Positions 1 through 13,344 of a DNA stretch of 64,000 nucleotides are shown in pieces. A program made the translations under genes and the position numbers. This DNA comes from Plantago ovata (taxonomy: Eukaryota; Streptophyta; Magnoliopsida; Lamiales; Plantaginaceae): positions 107,483,348 to 107,547,347 of the forward strand of contig CM051456.1 of the NCBI GenBank assembly GCA_028274465.1, written 5' to 3'. Under the pieces are notes generated by a model. The model was not told where the DNA came from. It saw only the letters and a program-made list of their open reading frames with translations, and searched no databases. The first letter of the stretch is position 1. Each line of letters starts with the position of its first letter.

Positions 1-1075
1 TTACAAATAAAATATTTCATCAATACTACTACTCATTCTACTTATTTTTTTATGATATTATATTATGCAAGTGTATTTTTTATTGTATATAATAAAAAAG
101 AAAAATCTTTATCAAACCCTTTCAGACCCATAATTAAGTTTTTACGGGTCTGAAAGTTTGTTCTTCCTCAGACTTCACTGGAGTTGGTTGTGACGGAGAG
201 CCATATAGACTCTCCATCAAACTCACCGTTGGATTCCATCTAACAACTTTTCCATTAGGGTAATTTTCATCAAGATCCCCTATTAGTTTCATCAATTACA
301 CATTGGTCCTTGCTAGTTCAACAACTACGCATTACCCCCTATTAGTGTACAATCAATTATATTCTAGTCCACGATCTTGACTTTTCGCGAATTAAAGGCT
401 GGAAAGTATCTTTTTGTCCTCATTAAAGTTTTAGTTTTCAAAAAACACCAAAGTCCTTCAATTATCTTATATTACATATTTGACTCTAAATTTTTCTATT
501 TTATAAAATTAACTATAAATTATTCAAAATTAACCGCATTACTTAGCTAAATCTCAAAAGATTTTAAATTTATTGCAAAAAGATCCTATACAAAATTCTT
601 AATTCATTTCCAGTCCTTTTTAAAAAAAAAAAAAAATACTGATTATTGAAAAAAAAATTAAAAAAATTGAAAAAAAAAGCCCCATCGGAGCTGTTTGAAG
701 ATCCAACTGGGCAGCTCCGATCGGAGCTTATTTAAAACTTCAATCGGAGCTGTTTGAACTGTGATTTAAAAATAATTTACAATCGAAATTAAATGTGAAT
801 AATAGGGTTTAGTAATCAGGGATAAAGTTACCTTTTCTCTCCCTTTTTACCGGATTTAACTCTAAAGTTGATGCTACTAATCATTATTATGCCCACAGAA
901 TTTGAAAACAGAGTAACACAAATCCACGATGGATTAAAATTTTAAATAATACTTACTATAATCTACTCTCACTTTCTCCTAATTTCTACTCCTAAACAAA
1001 AAATCTAATTACTTTATTATTATTATTATTTTCGTAAAAAACAAAAAAAGCACCCATTTGCAGTAAATTGCACTC
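1..1075. repeat. Upstream intergenic region with a GGAGCT/poly-A repeat element (about 277-830)
   Basis: No gene is seen here. The part from about 277 to 780 is a reverse-orientation relative of the element at 26932-27799. Read on the minus strand it shows the same order: GGAGCT palindromes (667-760), long A/T homopolymer tracts (618-680), an AT-rich body, then the shared motif AAAAGTCAA..TCGTGG (about 380-400) and a terminal part reading ACTAATAGGGG (about 277-288). The remainder up to the promoter is AT-rich with nothing recognisable. Confidence 0.5.
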
Positions 1076-1082
1076 TATATAA
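1076..1082 (+). promoter_or_regulatory. TATA box of the fructokinase gene
   Basis: TATATAA lies 78 bp before the fructokinase start codon. This places transcription start near 1105-1115 and leaves a CT-rich 5' leader of about 50 bases, which is typical for plant genes. The call rests on motif and spacing only. Confidence 0.55.
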
Positions 1083-1159
1083 CATCTCCATTTTCCCCTT
1101 CTCTTCTCACATTACATTACATACACAATTTCTGTACGTATCATCAACAGACAAATCAA

Positions 1160-4100
1160 ATGGCGCAATCATCATCTTCAACCAGCGGATTGATCGTCTG
1201 CTTCGGCGAGATGCTGATCGACTTCGTCCCGACTGTATCTGGCGTATCTCTCGCCGAGGCCCCTGCCTTCATCAAATCTCCCGGTGGCGCTCCGGCCAAC
1301 GCCGCGATCGCCGTCTCTCGCCTCGGCGGAAAGTCTGCCTTCGTCGGAAAGCTCGGCGACGACGAGTTCGGCCGCATGCTCGAGGGGATTTTGGTCGAGA
1401 ACGGCGTCTCCTCCGCCGGAGTGAACTTCGATAAGGGAGCTAGGACTGCCTTGGCGTTCGTGACTCTACGCGCCGATGGAGAGCGTGAGTTTATGTTTTA
1501 TAGGAATCCGAGTGCTGACATGTTGCTGACGCCTGATGAGCTCAATCTTGACCTCATTAGATCTGTAAGTTTTGCTAACTGTATTGTACTACTACTACTG
1601 GTATTTAATTTTAGGAATAATTCTTCACTTTTGTGATTTTGAAAATAATATTCGAATTGTTGTGATTGACTCTGTTTCATGTTCAATTGAATTTTTGTGA
1701 TTGACTCTGTTTTCCTCTGTTTCTTGCATTTTAGAATTGGCAGTTTCATTGTTTCGATGCCAGATCTGTTCTCGTTATGTGTGATTTCTTGATGCACTTT
1801 GGTGATTTGCATTACTTCTATATACGTTTATGATTTTCTTTTCCTTGTTTATGAAAATTATTTTCCATAATTGTAACTAATTGCACTCAATAACGCAATA
1901 ATATCATTTGTGATCAAAAGCAAATTGGATCTTGTTCTTGAGTAAAGAGATGATTTGGTGTTTGCTGAGTTTCAAGATCTATGATTAAATGGTTTCTGGG
2001 ATTAGCATTGTGACTAAAATAAGTTTAAATGGTTAAAAAATCAGAAAATTGCACAAGATTAATTTGTATGAAAAAAGACAAAAAGCTAGTTTTGTTGTAT
2101 TCTTGAATCATTATGATACCTGGGTGAAACTGAACGTCACTCATGTTTTGGCAGAATAGGGATGGAGCTTTTTCTGGAAATATAGGAAAGGCATTTGTCT
2201 GTTTGTTAGTAAAATAGCACACTAGCCCTTCAAGTTTATCCTGGAAGCTAATATCTGAGAAGAACTTCGCTTTCATATCACATATTATCTTCTGTTCTGA
2301 ATGATTGGCCTCCAACACTTCAATGATTTGTGCATTCTGGAATATCACTAAATTGATAGTCTATTAGTGGCCTTACAATTTATAATGAAAAGATTAGTAA
2401 TAATTGTGGGATTAAGTAGTATTCTCAGCTGTTAATTACAGTTATGCTGCTGAAATATGAATTTTGCTGTCTAAATTGATTGGGAAGTCAGAAATTCATT
2501 GAACTACACATCTTTAGTTTGACCATGAAATTTTACATTTGCAGTCCAAAGTGTTCCATTACGGATCAATAAGCTTGATAGTGGAGCCATGTAGATCAGC
2601 GCATTTGAAGGCAATGGAGGTGGCAAAGGAGGCTGGAGCATTGCTCTCTTATGATCCGAATCTAAGGCTTCCACTCTGGCCCTCGGCTGAGGAGGCTAAG
2701 AAGCAAATATTGAGCATCTGGAATAAGGCTGATGTGATCAAGGTGAGTGATAACGAGCTTGAGTTCCTCACTGGAAGCGATAAGATTGATGATGAATCGG
2801 CCATGACTTTGTGGCATGACAAGTTGAAGCTTCTTTTAGTCACACTTGGGGAAAAGGGATGCAGATATTACACCAAGGTACATTACTTACCATCTTAGAA
2901 CTTGTGCATGCAGTTTTTTTTAAGTTTTGGAGGTTACAACTTGAATTGCAGTACTAGTGTTAGGTCAGTTCTCTCTTTCCAAGGTGGTTTCATTTCATTA
3001 AATAAAAACACCCAGTTTTAGCTCCACCAGAACAACCCACAGCATTGTGTACAACTACTTTTGTTGGTGTAAATTTTTCTGTTTTTTAGTGTCTACCTAA
3101 CTGTTTGTGCACATTTACTGTTCATGACATTAGGCCCAAACGTATTTGTCGATTACAATAACATACCACCAGTATGTAACTAAATCTTTAAGTTTATCTG
3201 CTTTCTTTGGTACTGAATAATTTTGATACCAAAATTGACATGAACCAGCCATTGTCATTCCACTAAAGAATCATAACATTCAAGTTTCTGCTTGACTTCT
3301 CTGGTTATTCTACTGCATTTTAATTTCAAATTTGACAATTGCACTTGTGTGCCAATATATTTATTCCTGATTATGACCGGTATGCATAGTTAATTAGTGG
3401 TTTAAGTCCAAACCATGCCGTGATTATGGCTCCTAAAATATTACTAGGAGATATAATAGTAGTAAATAAACATGCTTATGTATCACTGACTCAGCACCAA
3501 GTTTCAAAGACACAGATAAGTCCAAAGTTGATTTGAGAATAAAAACCACTTGAGAGGAATTTCCTGTGTGTTGCTCAAGTTTTATAATTTGTTTTTCATG
3601 TGACCAAGTATCTGCTCACATGATAATCATATTTCCTACTTATGAGACAACTACTGGAGATCAGATCTTGACCCTATATTTCTTCTCAAAATGTATACAG
3701 GATTGGTGTGATGTGACATCATAACTTGCTATTTAAGGTTGTCTTTATGAACATTGAAAGGTCGAGTAAATTAGACAGTTCTCATACCAATGTAATGTGT
3801 ACTGATAATTCTCCTGATTGCGATTTGCTTATGGTAGCATGCTAAAGTGTAGAATAGAGTTTGAATGAATATTCAAAAAAACGTTTTTGATTCATATGTT
3901 TAAACTCGGATGTGCATGTACAGAACTTCCGTGGACAAATAGATGGGTTTCACGTAAAGACAGTGGACACAACTGGTGCGGGTGATTCCTTTGTTGGAGC
4001 TCTGCTATGCAAGATTGTGGATGACCATTCCATCATTCAGGTCTGCATCTGTGTTTCAAAAGCCGCAAATCATAGAATTTGCAAACAGTCAATCTTTTGT

Positions 4101-4304
4101 AATGACTAATGATTAGAAATACATTTTGTTAAAATTCATGTTACTGTTATTTAACATTGCAATATGTTGGATTGGCAGGATGAGCCAAGGTTGAAGGAAG
4201 TGCTAAAATACGCGTGTGCTTGCGGAGCCATCACCACCACAAAGAAGGGAGCAATTCCAGCTCTTCCTAGTCACTCTGAAGTCCTTACTCTTCTTGGAGC
4301 TTGA
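1160..4304 (+). CDS. Fructokinase (pfkB family), four coding exons
   Basis: Exons are 1160-1564, 2545-2877, 3924-4040 and 4179-4304. All introns are GT-AG, all junctions are phase 0, and the product is 326 aa, the usual length of plant cytosolic fructokinases. Fructokinase phosphorylates fructose to fructose-6-phosphate using ATP and feeds sucrose-derived carbon into glycolysis and starch synthesis. The N-terminus has the family opening around [11 protein letters not shown]. The first pfkB signature (GGAPANAA...GKLGDDEFG) is near residues 34-65, and the second, [14 protein letters not shown] with the catalytic Asp in GAGD, is encoded by exon 3. The motif [12 protein letters not shown] is also present. 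The start has a TATA box 78 bp upstream, and AATAAA lies at 4455-4460. No transit peptide is evident. Nothing is broken. A plastid isoform is unlikely given the short N-terminus. Confidence 0.95.
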
Positions 4305-4454
4305 ATTTTTTTCTTCCTTGATCTGTTTTCCAGTGAACAAAAATTCCCCTTGTTTTTCTTTTTTTGGTTATCCAAGTTTGGGGTTTAGTTTTAGAATTGC
4401 TTTTTGCAACTGTGTAATGAGGAATCATTTGTTGACTTCTAGTTCGAGTTCATA

Positions 4455-4460
4455 AATAAA
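4455..4460 (+). terminator. Polyadenylation signal of the fructokinase gene
   Basis: AATAAA lies about 150 bases after the fructokinase stop codon in a T-rich 3' UTR, followed by a poly-T stretch. This is a canonical plant near-upstream element. Confidence 0.5.
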
Positions 4461-5800
4461 GCAAATGCTACTTTTTTTTTAAGTTTTTCCTTTCCTTTGT
4501 GTTATGGAATTGTCCAATTATCCCCACCTGGGCCACCTCACTCTAGCAGTCGACATTGGATCAATGGTCGAAGATAATGCAAAATATAGAGAAGTGGGCA
4601 TAAAACTAAAACCAAATAAATTTAAGGTCTTGCTTTGCACCATTTTTTTTTTAATTTTAAAAGAAGCTTAGCACCATTTTGGCAGGCATATATAGTACGT
4701 GAAAGTTGCAGCAACCTTTGGGAGGATATAATATTACCGCACGCAAAAAGAAAGGGGCCTGTAACGTGCGTGCACTCTTTACGTGTCGATATTGGCACAT
4801 CCTGACTTTGATTTGTACAAAACGGACACAATATTGATTATTTTTCACATCAATGTTTTTGCGAAACCGGAAAATAAATTCCTTAAACAAAATAACCAGT
4901 ATGTCCGGACCCGATTACCCTGATTATAAGAAGCAATTTTGAGTTACATGAAACTTGAGCCTTATTGACCTAAATGGAGCACAGATTAACAGCCCTCTGG
5001 AATCTGGATAAAACTATATCAACTTAATTGTTTCCCTCATTTTCTTTCACTCATCTGGCATTCCTTCTCCAATTCCACATTCAGTGAACCCTCTCGCAAA
5101 TCAAGGTAATCCTGTGCGCACATGAGATCACAAGGGGATAATAGAACAATGTGACCCTGTCCTGGCCAAGCTGTGGACTCTATCATGAGATTCTGGGATG
5201 GTTCAAAACCTGATTACATGTATCATGTCTTTGACAGTTAACTTCACTACTTTCACTTACATCACAACTGGATTTAAGTTAGCACTAGAACCATTAGAAG
5301 CAGGGTCAGGCTCTTCCTTTCTCATCTTCTTCCATACTTCCCATGATTTTGTTCTTGACATGTATTATCCTGTGCTCCAAACATACGATCCATTTTAGAT
5401 ATCTCTCATTTGTCCTTTGTGAGCTGAGCTTAACGACATCTTGATTCTTGATTATATAAATTGCAATCCGATCACCAGTATATAGATTGACAGCATGATG
5501 TGCTGGAGAGCTAAATCTCTACGACGCATATGTAGAGTAAACTATGAGACTATGAACGTCTGAAACAAACATTATAGAAAACGAAGAACATACAAAACTT
5601 TAGTACTAAGTGATTACACTGCCACTTACAAAACATATAAAATGCAGATGAGCTATGATAAATATTCTTCGTGCAGCATAACTCAACTACGTACAATCCT
5701 ATCATTACATGCACACAAATGTTCCCACTCGTATACTAGTAAATTACCTTCACCAGATACAGTGAAGTGCATTTACCAAGTAATAAGATAGCGTTCTGAT
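4461..5800. other. Intergenic region between convergent fructokinase and B-box genes
   Basis: No supported gene. Short open frames here have no recognisable motif. The right-hand part (about 5400-5800) is probably 3' UTR of the minus-strand B-box gene. No clear transposon was seen. Confidence 0.4.
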
Positions 5801-7568
5801 TTAACCAAGATCAGGAACTGTGAAAAACTCCTCATCGTCGTCTGGGATTTCCAGCCTAGCCTTCTTATGAGCTGTGTAGTATTTGTTGGGTCTGTACGAG
5901 GCCATGTTGTTCGACTGAGACCCTCTTAGCTGAGGTACTTCTGCTGCAGCTAAACCTTCTGGACAAACTTGTCCACCATAGAAGTTAATATCCGTCAACC
6001 ACTCGAGTTCATTAAACTCAAGTTGCTCCTTCTGCAGAAGTCCAACATGTAAAATGGCTTGTTAAAGAATCTGCCACACGTTTGCAAATATTACTGAACT
6101 ATTAGAGAATGTTGCAAGATTTGTTTTCTAGGCAAGAGAAACTAGATCTCAGGCAGCTTATGGTTTTCAGCTTCCAGTGGCTTCAATAAAGATATGTTCT
6201 CTACTTCTCTTTACAAGCTAAAAGCTATACTACAGTTCCGATATTATCAAAACTAGCTAGCTGATATAAGTTAGGAAAAACCAAGAACTAATATAAAAAC
6301 AAATCAGCTCACTGAACTGATAAGCTAACGCTAAACATAGACTGATAAGCTACGCATTTGAGTATTCATCTTGTAGCCATTCGAAACAAATATGTCCATA
6401 TTAGTCATCAAGAATATAATCATCACTCTCATTCATACCTTGTTAGATGACTCATAATCTGAAAACTGGAGCAAGTCATCAACAGCCCAAGACTGAGGTG
6501 ACAAACCAGGCACATGTTGTGGGGGTGGTGATTTCACAACATTCTGCTGTGACTGTGAGTTCAATTTCGGGGGCCTAGGTTCGTTGTAGCTTTTGAACTC
6601 TTCCTTATTGCAACCGGAACTCAAAGCAACACGAATCCCAGTAGCCAAAAACCGCTGGTGGTTCGCAGCAAGGCTATTGGCAGAATGAATGGCTTCGTCG
6701 CAGTCCTTGCAGAAGAGTGCTCTGTCCTCAACACAGAATATGAAAGCTGTCCTTTCCTACACCAAACAAGAACCACAAATTAGAAACAACAGAGATGTTT
6801 CTCAAAATCTAGAACATAGAAGTTCAATTTTGATAATTAAAAGTGAGTCATCTAGTTTGAATTTATAGTTTCCTTTGCAATAATAATTTGATCATGCTGG
6901 TCGATATAAGTATTGTTCTTCAAGGGCATAAAACTAACACTTTTTAATGTTGTCAGTTGAAAGTTGTGGCTTGAATTTGAGGTATAATAGTGGAGTATGA
7001 TATGAAAAAGTAATCTTTTGTATAAGGATGTGTATTGGAAAGTAATGAAAATGGACCAGATCTGTATTGATTTCCTGCTTTATTTGTGTTTAATTGCACC
7101 ACATCTACAAGTCTGATCTAATCATTTCATTTCATGATGAACTTATTATAGTACCTTGTTTATTCTTGCATAGTCATCTTTAAAGATCTATAGTAAATGT
7201 TTTCCTCTATTTCAGGACATATGTATATAGTACATGAGTATAAACAATATACAGAAATATTCATACAACGAGAGCTGTTAACAAGAAAAGCAGATAAATA
7301 TAAGAAACCTCATAAGTTGAACAATAAAATGAACTATAACATGCATAAATAAGACAAATATAAGGCCATATGTTTAGCAACATACTTGACAAATATCACA
7401 AGGAGGGAGCTTGTTAGAGTTGTTCTGTAGATGCAATCTCTGATGTTTGCTAGCAAGTTTGTTGGCAGCATGAACTTCTACGTCACATTTTGCACACAAA
7501 GCAGCCTCATCTGCACAGCAAATCACTGTTGCTTGAGCCTTTTCACACACATCACACTGGATCTTCAT
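5801..7568 (-). CDS. BBX24: Double B-box zinc-finger protein, STO/BBX24-BBX25 type
   Basis: Minus-strand exons are 7568-7386, 6756-6439 and 6031-5801, with phase-0 GT-AG introns, giving 243 aa. Two tandem B-boxes are present. The first (residues 1-47) starts MKIQCDVCEKAQATVICCAD; the second spans about 53-96 (CDICQERTAFIFC, then DRALFCKDCDEAIH). Each has the C/D/H zinc-ligand pattern. There is no CCT domain. The C-terminus has an Asp/Glu run and ends FFTVPDLG, the VP-type motif that BBX24/25 proteins use for COP1 binding. These nuclear regulators act in light and photomorphogenesis signalling with HY5 and COP1. An in-frame ATG lies 15 codons upstream at 7613, but family members start at MKIQC, so 7568 was chosen. 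BBX24 versus BBX25 cannot be decided here, so the symbol is tentative. Confidence 0.9.
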
Positions 7569-8823
7569 CTGTACCTTGTTTTCTTTCCTCACCAAAAGTT
7601 CAAAATTTTCCAACTACCCTTTACTTTATATGGACTAAGAACTAATATTCATATGCCAAAATGATCTTTTTCTCTTTGCAAGATTCACAACAGCCAGAAT
7701 AAAGGGTGATCTTGATGTAAAACTAGAGATGCTAGACAAAAGGTTTGATGTGTTGAAAGAGAGACAAGTAGATGGAAATGTGGAGGGAGAGAAAAGTTAG
7801 ATGAGTTTAGAAGATAAGGGAATCAGATTTTTGGGAATCAAATGCTAGAACAAGGTTGAGGCAACACATCAACTATGGGGCAAATTCAGCATTTGTGGCT
7901 GTAAGAAATTGTACCATCTTTTTAGTGGTCACAATTCATTCTCCCTGTTAACAATTTGTATTTTTAGGTGTCAACTTGATGACTTTGAGCTATCAATGAA
8001 TCAGCAACCAACAAGAAGCCAATTATTCAATGGAAAGTGTGGACGTGGGTTGGTTTCACTCGGTAGTACCATTAGTGTAGGGTAGTTTCTTTAATGGCCT
8101 TCTAATATACCTGTGAAACTTATTAATATTGATAATAACTAGGCACACAGGATTCATGATACATGTCAAATTTATTTGTGGGACTGATTAGGACAAGGCC
8201 AAGATGAAAGAAACATATGATCATATATTGGTGATATGTTAACATATGTATATGTGAGGAGGAAAGCTTATCTTCTGCGCCTAAGGAAAAAAAAAGGGAC
8301 AATATAATGCAAGTTTCCCTTACGGCCAGTATCAGCCTGCCTAAGAGGTCGTGTTGCGCGTCTTGTGCAAGGCGAAAAACCGCCAAACAGACAGAGTATC
8401 TCACCAAATACGAAAATTAAGCATGTTTAGGCGAAGATTAGTGGTCAGATTCACAAGCAGGACAACATGACAAGTTTGTTATATTCATGTACATTACGTG
8501 GTAGCTTGAAAAAGAAAGTCGACACCAACAAACCTGGATTTTTGCTGAAAGTGAAATTGATTCATTGGAATAGTTAGGAACCAAAGACTTACTGAACCGC
8601 CTACAAACAATATCCTGGGCCTCTCTTACGGTACTGTTAGAAAATATCAGCCTCTGTGTCGTTTCAGTTGTGGACAACATTGAGAAGCATAGGTATCTAA
8701 TTCTTGAACTACTTTAATACTAGAAATTTGCTACTGCAACAAGAATGAAGCATTTTAATTCAAAATTCTGGAAACATTAACCGGGGAACAGTGAGATGCT
8801 CCAGCTCTAGATGATGTGAGTTT
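7569..8823. other. B-box gene 5' region and downstream flank of the FAM136A-like gene
   Basis: From 7569 to about 7870 is probable 5' leader and promoter of the B-box gene. It includes a GA-rich run near 7750-7800. The rest, to 8823, holds no convincing gene or repeat. A few GCCTAAG-like words near 8278, 8340 and 8425 suggest an old repeat but are too degraded to name. Confidence 0.35.
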
Positions 8824-11678
8824 CTAGTCCTTCACATTCAGTTGCCCCTTCAGCTTTGCTGCGATATGCGGGATCAAATTGATACTTTCTTCAACAGAGT
8901 GTTCAACGCAGGACTCCAAATCTTTTATGGCGAAATTGCTGTCTGGCTGGATCTTTGCTGCCTCATATTTGTCTTGGCAAACCGTCAGAGATCTACTCAT
9001 TCTTTCCTGCAATTTTGAAGGCACTCGTTAATAAGAAAAGACGATGAACAGTGATAATGAAGAACATAAATAGAAAAAACACATGTGAATTGAATAATGA
9101 AATGATGCTCAATTTATGATCATACTTTCACTCAATTTTATTGCAGGTAATGGAATAAAAAGCATCCAATTGAGGGTACTTAAAGAACAACACAAACTAA
9201 CATTCTTTTTCTTAACGTTGTTCAGTAAACCTCCGAGTTAATTAGACAGAAACATAGATCTGTGTCACCCACAATGCTTTCTGAAGAATTCCAGAAGAAA
9301 ACAATCTAAAACTCTGATTTCAGATGATAATTCCTGAAAAAATTTCTAGCAGCACTTGGTTATTCTTTGAATGAATAGCCATTTGTGTAATTTCAGAAAA
9401 CTCTACTGATTCACATTTACATGTTTCTCTTCCGCAATCATTGAGATTATAATCTGTAATACAGTAATTGCATATTTGAGCATTACATGGAAGCAAAGTC
9501 TGCAACTAAATGTCAGATAGAAGCATCTGGATTGCAACATCTCAATTCTATTTGGTGGAGCAAAAGAATTCTCACCCCAGTTTCACTGTTTCAGTCAGCC
9601 ATTTCCTATCTTCTATAACCATGCAAAACTTATCCCTGACTTTGATTTTCCAATGTCCAACAATCCAAGGAAAAAGATGATATATATGTAATGTATTCAA
9701 GTAACACAAAAAGATGGTACATGTAACGTGATCCAAAGTCCAACAATCTAAGGAAAGAAAGTAAGAAGCGCTATCCATTCTGACCAAGTCAAATACCAAC
9801 AACTATTACCACAGAAGAATGATGTTCCTCTATTATAAGACATCATCAAACTCTTGCTGTTCTCCTAGCTAAGAACTAAGCAGAAACGGAAAGAACAGCT
9901 ATTTTAAGTAGACACCAATATTGACAAAATTCTATCAGTAACACCAAATATGTAGAAATGACAACTAAAGCTTCTAATTTCAAGTCTCTAACATCTTTTC
10001 TCGAATGCCATACGCTTGTTAAAGCAGATTAAATCAGTAATAGATTCTGGTTAAATATCCATATACATTTCATACTTAGCTGCAAAATGGAACTCTAGGT
10101 TCCACTTCAGGTTTAGGAGTGTACTTGTGTTTTAGAGATCCCATACAGCTAGCCTACTTTATAACAGTATCGGACTATACACTTTATACAAACAGGGAAA
10201 AATGCAGCAAGGAAACATTTTCCAGTCATTTATTTATGTCAAAATTTTAATACGGCTGAATATGGATTTGCATACAGATTCCTCAACCAATAAAACAAAA
10301 AAGAAAACGTAGGCATAAGAAGAACAAAAAGAACTCTAGTTAAGCTTTTTTCTGCTTTTATCGTTACCACTCATTACACTTCTATACCTTTCATATCCCT
10401 TTCTACGCTGTTCCTTTAATTGTGTATCTTCCAGTCGTATGGAACTTTTCCAATATGCATTGAAATATATTATTTGAAAAGGAAATAAACTAAGCGTACT
10501 TTCAATGTATCTGCAACTTGATTTTCTTTGAAATGCAGTATCCTGTGACTATGTCCATTTAGAGGGATCAGATAAAGAACAGGGACACTACAATTAACGT
10601 TTTATGACGTATAGTTATCAAAGAAGTTTTTTCCCAAAAGAGTTTTGTAGTATGTTTAACATGGGTCAGTACTTAGCCTTACTTTACCTAGCTAGCGAAC
10701 AAGAGTTTTACTCATAGTGTCCTCTCGAGTATAAGTGACTAGCACCATCCTATGTGTAGGATTTTTAAGCAAATGAACCTATGCTACTACATAAATCATT
10801 AGTAAGGTTAGTTCCATACAAGTAATCTACCTAAAAGTATAATGTCTTTTGCCAATGTATGGACATCCTTAAAGGTATCTATCTAGCTGACCTGAACTCA
10901 TAATTCATAAAACATTTCCAACACAGTAGAGGTTTGAGTATGTTCTTTTTCTAAGTCATAGACGAATACTATGTCACAAAAACCTAATTATGTCCTTTAA
11001 CATCACATCTATAGAGAACTAACATGCTTTGTGGTTATCTTACATCAAGTTCGTGATTGATCCAATAACTTCCTAGACGAAATGACATTCTTTGTTACTC
11101 TACCGATGCTTAAAACTTGCACATAGACATTATTAGCTAGTTCAAAACCTCATAGATGCATAACAATTAGCCCTCAATATGCTAAAGCCCAATTGCACAA
11201 GATTAAACAGCATCCTAGAAACGTCCAAACAATATGCATAACACTATACCATAAACAATAAACGGTAAAGATTGAAACTAGGCTTTACTTGAAGAATAAC
11301 TCTTAAAAAAAAAAAAAAGACTTACTTGAAACCTAGCCATTTCGTTTTCGACAAGATTATTTGCAGTGAGCACAGGTACGCTACACTGCTCGACACAGTT
11401 GCCAATCTCGTCGTGCTTCTTCCTCCTGTCGAAACACTCGTGCGCACACTTAAAATACGCTTGCTGCAAAACCCACAAAATGAAAATTTCAATCCCTTAA
11501 GAAAATAATTCAAAACCCAAAAAATTACAGGGGAAAAAGAAAAAGGTACCTGGAGGGTGAAGTTGATGTGGTCTTGGACGCCGGAGAGGTGTGACTGTGC
11601 GGCGGTGTTAACCTCGTTGAGTTTGTGCCTCAACCTCTCATTCAGGAGCCTCTCCTCAGCAGCTGCTACGTGATCCAT
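8824..11678 (-). CDS. FAM136A-like protein (DUF842), mitochondrial CX3C family
   Basis: Minus-strand exons are 11678-11550, 11463-11326 and 9006-8824, all phase 0 with GT-AG introns, giving 149 aa, the usual plant FAM136A-like length. The sequence begins MDHVAAAEERLLNERLRHKL and carries two CX3C motifs in exon 2 (CAHEC and CVEQC, with FDRRKKHDEIGNC between). Cysteines in exon 3 lie in TVCQDKY and ESCVEHSVEE. FAM136A proteins are small helical proteins assigned to the mitochondrial intermembrane space; twin CX3C motifs fit oxidative import by the Mia40 route. The exact role is unknown. Intron 2 is unusually long (about 2.3 kb, 9007-11325) and contains no gene, only AT-rich sequence with possible old repeat debris. 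Confidence 0.88.
9007..11325. other. 2.3-kb intron of the FAM136A-like gene
   Basis: The intron holds no supported gene. The 9-mer TCCAACAAT recurs near 9656 and 9742. The stretch 10590-11230 reads like weathered mobile-element sequence but has no clear ends or coding motifs. Confidence 0.35.
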
Positions 11679-11989
11679 TCTTCCTTAATTACTACTGTTT
11701 CGATTGATTTTGATTGAATGGGGTTTTTCTTGTTTGCTTTTTCTTGCTCAAGGGGTTTATCCTTGTCAAGTGTGGGCGAGGGTTTGGAGGATATTTCGGT
11801 AATTGTAAGAGATGTAAGGTCAATGTTGTTTCATAAAATTCTTCTCCGAAATAATCACTCACATTATACACCATATAATCCACAAATTTACTCATAAATT
11901 ATGGTCTATGAAATAATATATCGGTTGTTTTTTGTTATTAATTTTGTTTCAGATATTAGTTTGGAATCGATTTTGTCTGGTCTAGCTAG

Positions 11990-12380
11990 TGATGCTCCGC
12001 AAGTTTTCGAGTCAAGTTCGAGCTTAATTTATAACTTGTTCTACTAACGTGTTGAGCATGGCTTAGTTCGAATATATTCGTTAAGGCACGTGAGATATAG
12101 CAACCATACTAGCATTGTATTGTAGATTTTAGCATTAGAATTGTTTATGTTTTATGTTTTTAGTTATTTGTGGCATTTTCACTCGGATATTGATCGTTAA
12201 TAAGTAATTTTGAATTCTTGAATTTTAATATCTTATTCCACATTTTTCACAAATTTGTTTATGAACTCGAGTTAGTGCGTGCCAAACAAGGTGAACTCGA
12301 GTATTAATAATGTGGCCCGAGCTTGAATTTAAGTTACTTCGAAAACGATCGGAACCTAGATTTGGCTTGAGTATTTGATT
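11990..12380. repeat. Degenerate repeat rich in TTCGAG/CTCGAG words
   Basis: Repeated words such as GTTCGAGCTT, AACTCGAGTT and GAACTCGAGT occur on both strands, a pattern seen in many plant MITE-like repeats. No paired terminal repeats or target duplication could be assigned, so the class is open. Confidence 0.35.
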
Positions 12381-12568
12381 TAGTTTAATTACATGTTTTA
12401 TGATGGATTAAAAAATAAGAAAAGGTACACACTCAATTTTGAAAGCACCCCACCATTATTTACACATGTTTTTTTAAACGACAAATATTACAACTACACA
12501 TATACTATTGATATATAACATCCTAAACCACCTTATTATATATATTGATCCAATTTTCTTTTAGAGTA

Positions 12569-12831
12569 CTCCCTCCGTCTCAGCTTTACCCATTAGGGTT
12601 GGTGCGCAGTTTAATACTAAGAAACAATAAAGTAGTATAAAGTTAGTGGAGTATGTTAATTTTTTAATTGAAATAGATTTGTTAAAGTATAAAGTAGTGG
12701 TGAAGTTGTAATAAAGTGTATGAAATAATGTTTTTAATGTGTGGGGTAGCTTCAATTTTAGGAAATGAGTAAAGTTTTGTGGGACAACAAAAAATGAAAA
12801 TTGGATAAAGTTTTGTGAGACGGAGAGAGAG
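12569..12831. mobile_element. Stowaway-like MITE (Tc1/mariner type)
   Basis: Terminal inverted repeats read CTCCCTCCGTCTCA on the left and TGAGACGGAGAGAGAG on the right, flanked by TA dinucleotides at 12567-12568 and 12832-12833. Length is 263 bp and the interior is AT-rich and non-coding. The TA duplication and CTCCCTCCG terminus are the hallmark of plant Stowaway MITEs. It sits between the divergent FAM136A-like and rhomboid genes. Confidence 0.8.
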
Positions 12832-13344
12832 TAGTAAATAGTGTCAAAATGAGGTGCAGGGCATCCGCCCAACTCAAAATTTTGATTTTTTTTATAAGTA
12901 GCATTTACCGTTTTTTAACTTTTTTTATAGTTACTCTAAAAATAAATATTCAACGTATAATCTCGCCCTGATTCCCAATCTCGTAGTCGAGACGAAATGA
13001 AACTAAAAAGTCATCACCGCGACCTGAGCTTTGCTTGTTTACATCTTCTGCCGACAGTTTTGCCTTCTCCATCAGAAAAATGACAAGGACAGTTTTGTCA
13101 ATCTCTTCGTGAAGAAGCCATTTCAATAAATATCGTACAAGTTCGAGGCTCAAATTGCAATTTCTACTTCTTCCAAATTCCCAAAGTTTCGAGAAAACAA
13201 ACCAATTTCACCTGATCACACAACAAATCCCCATTCATTCCTTTCTAACCAAAACCCTAGACCCTAATTCGCACTCTAAATTCTCGTACATTTTGATTTC
13301 TTTTCCAACACCAAGCTGGGCAATATCCTTATCCCCTCACGTCT

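Noticed and set aside
1156..1377. Open frame antisense to fructokinase exon 1
   Set aside because: Shadow of a GC-rich coding exon; no motif of its own.
10586..10665. CACTACAA ... TTTTGTAGTA pair suggesting a tiny CACTA element
   Set aside because: The words after CACTACAA do not continue the usual A-run and the inverted similarity ends after a few bases.
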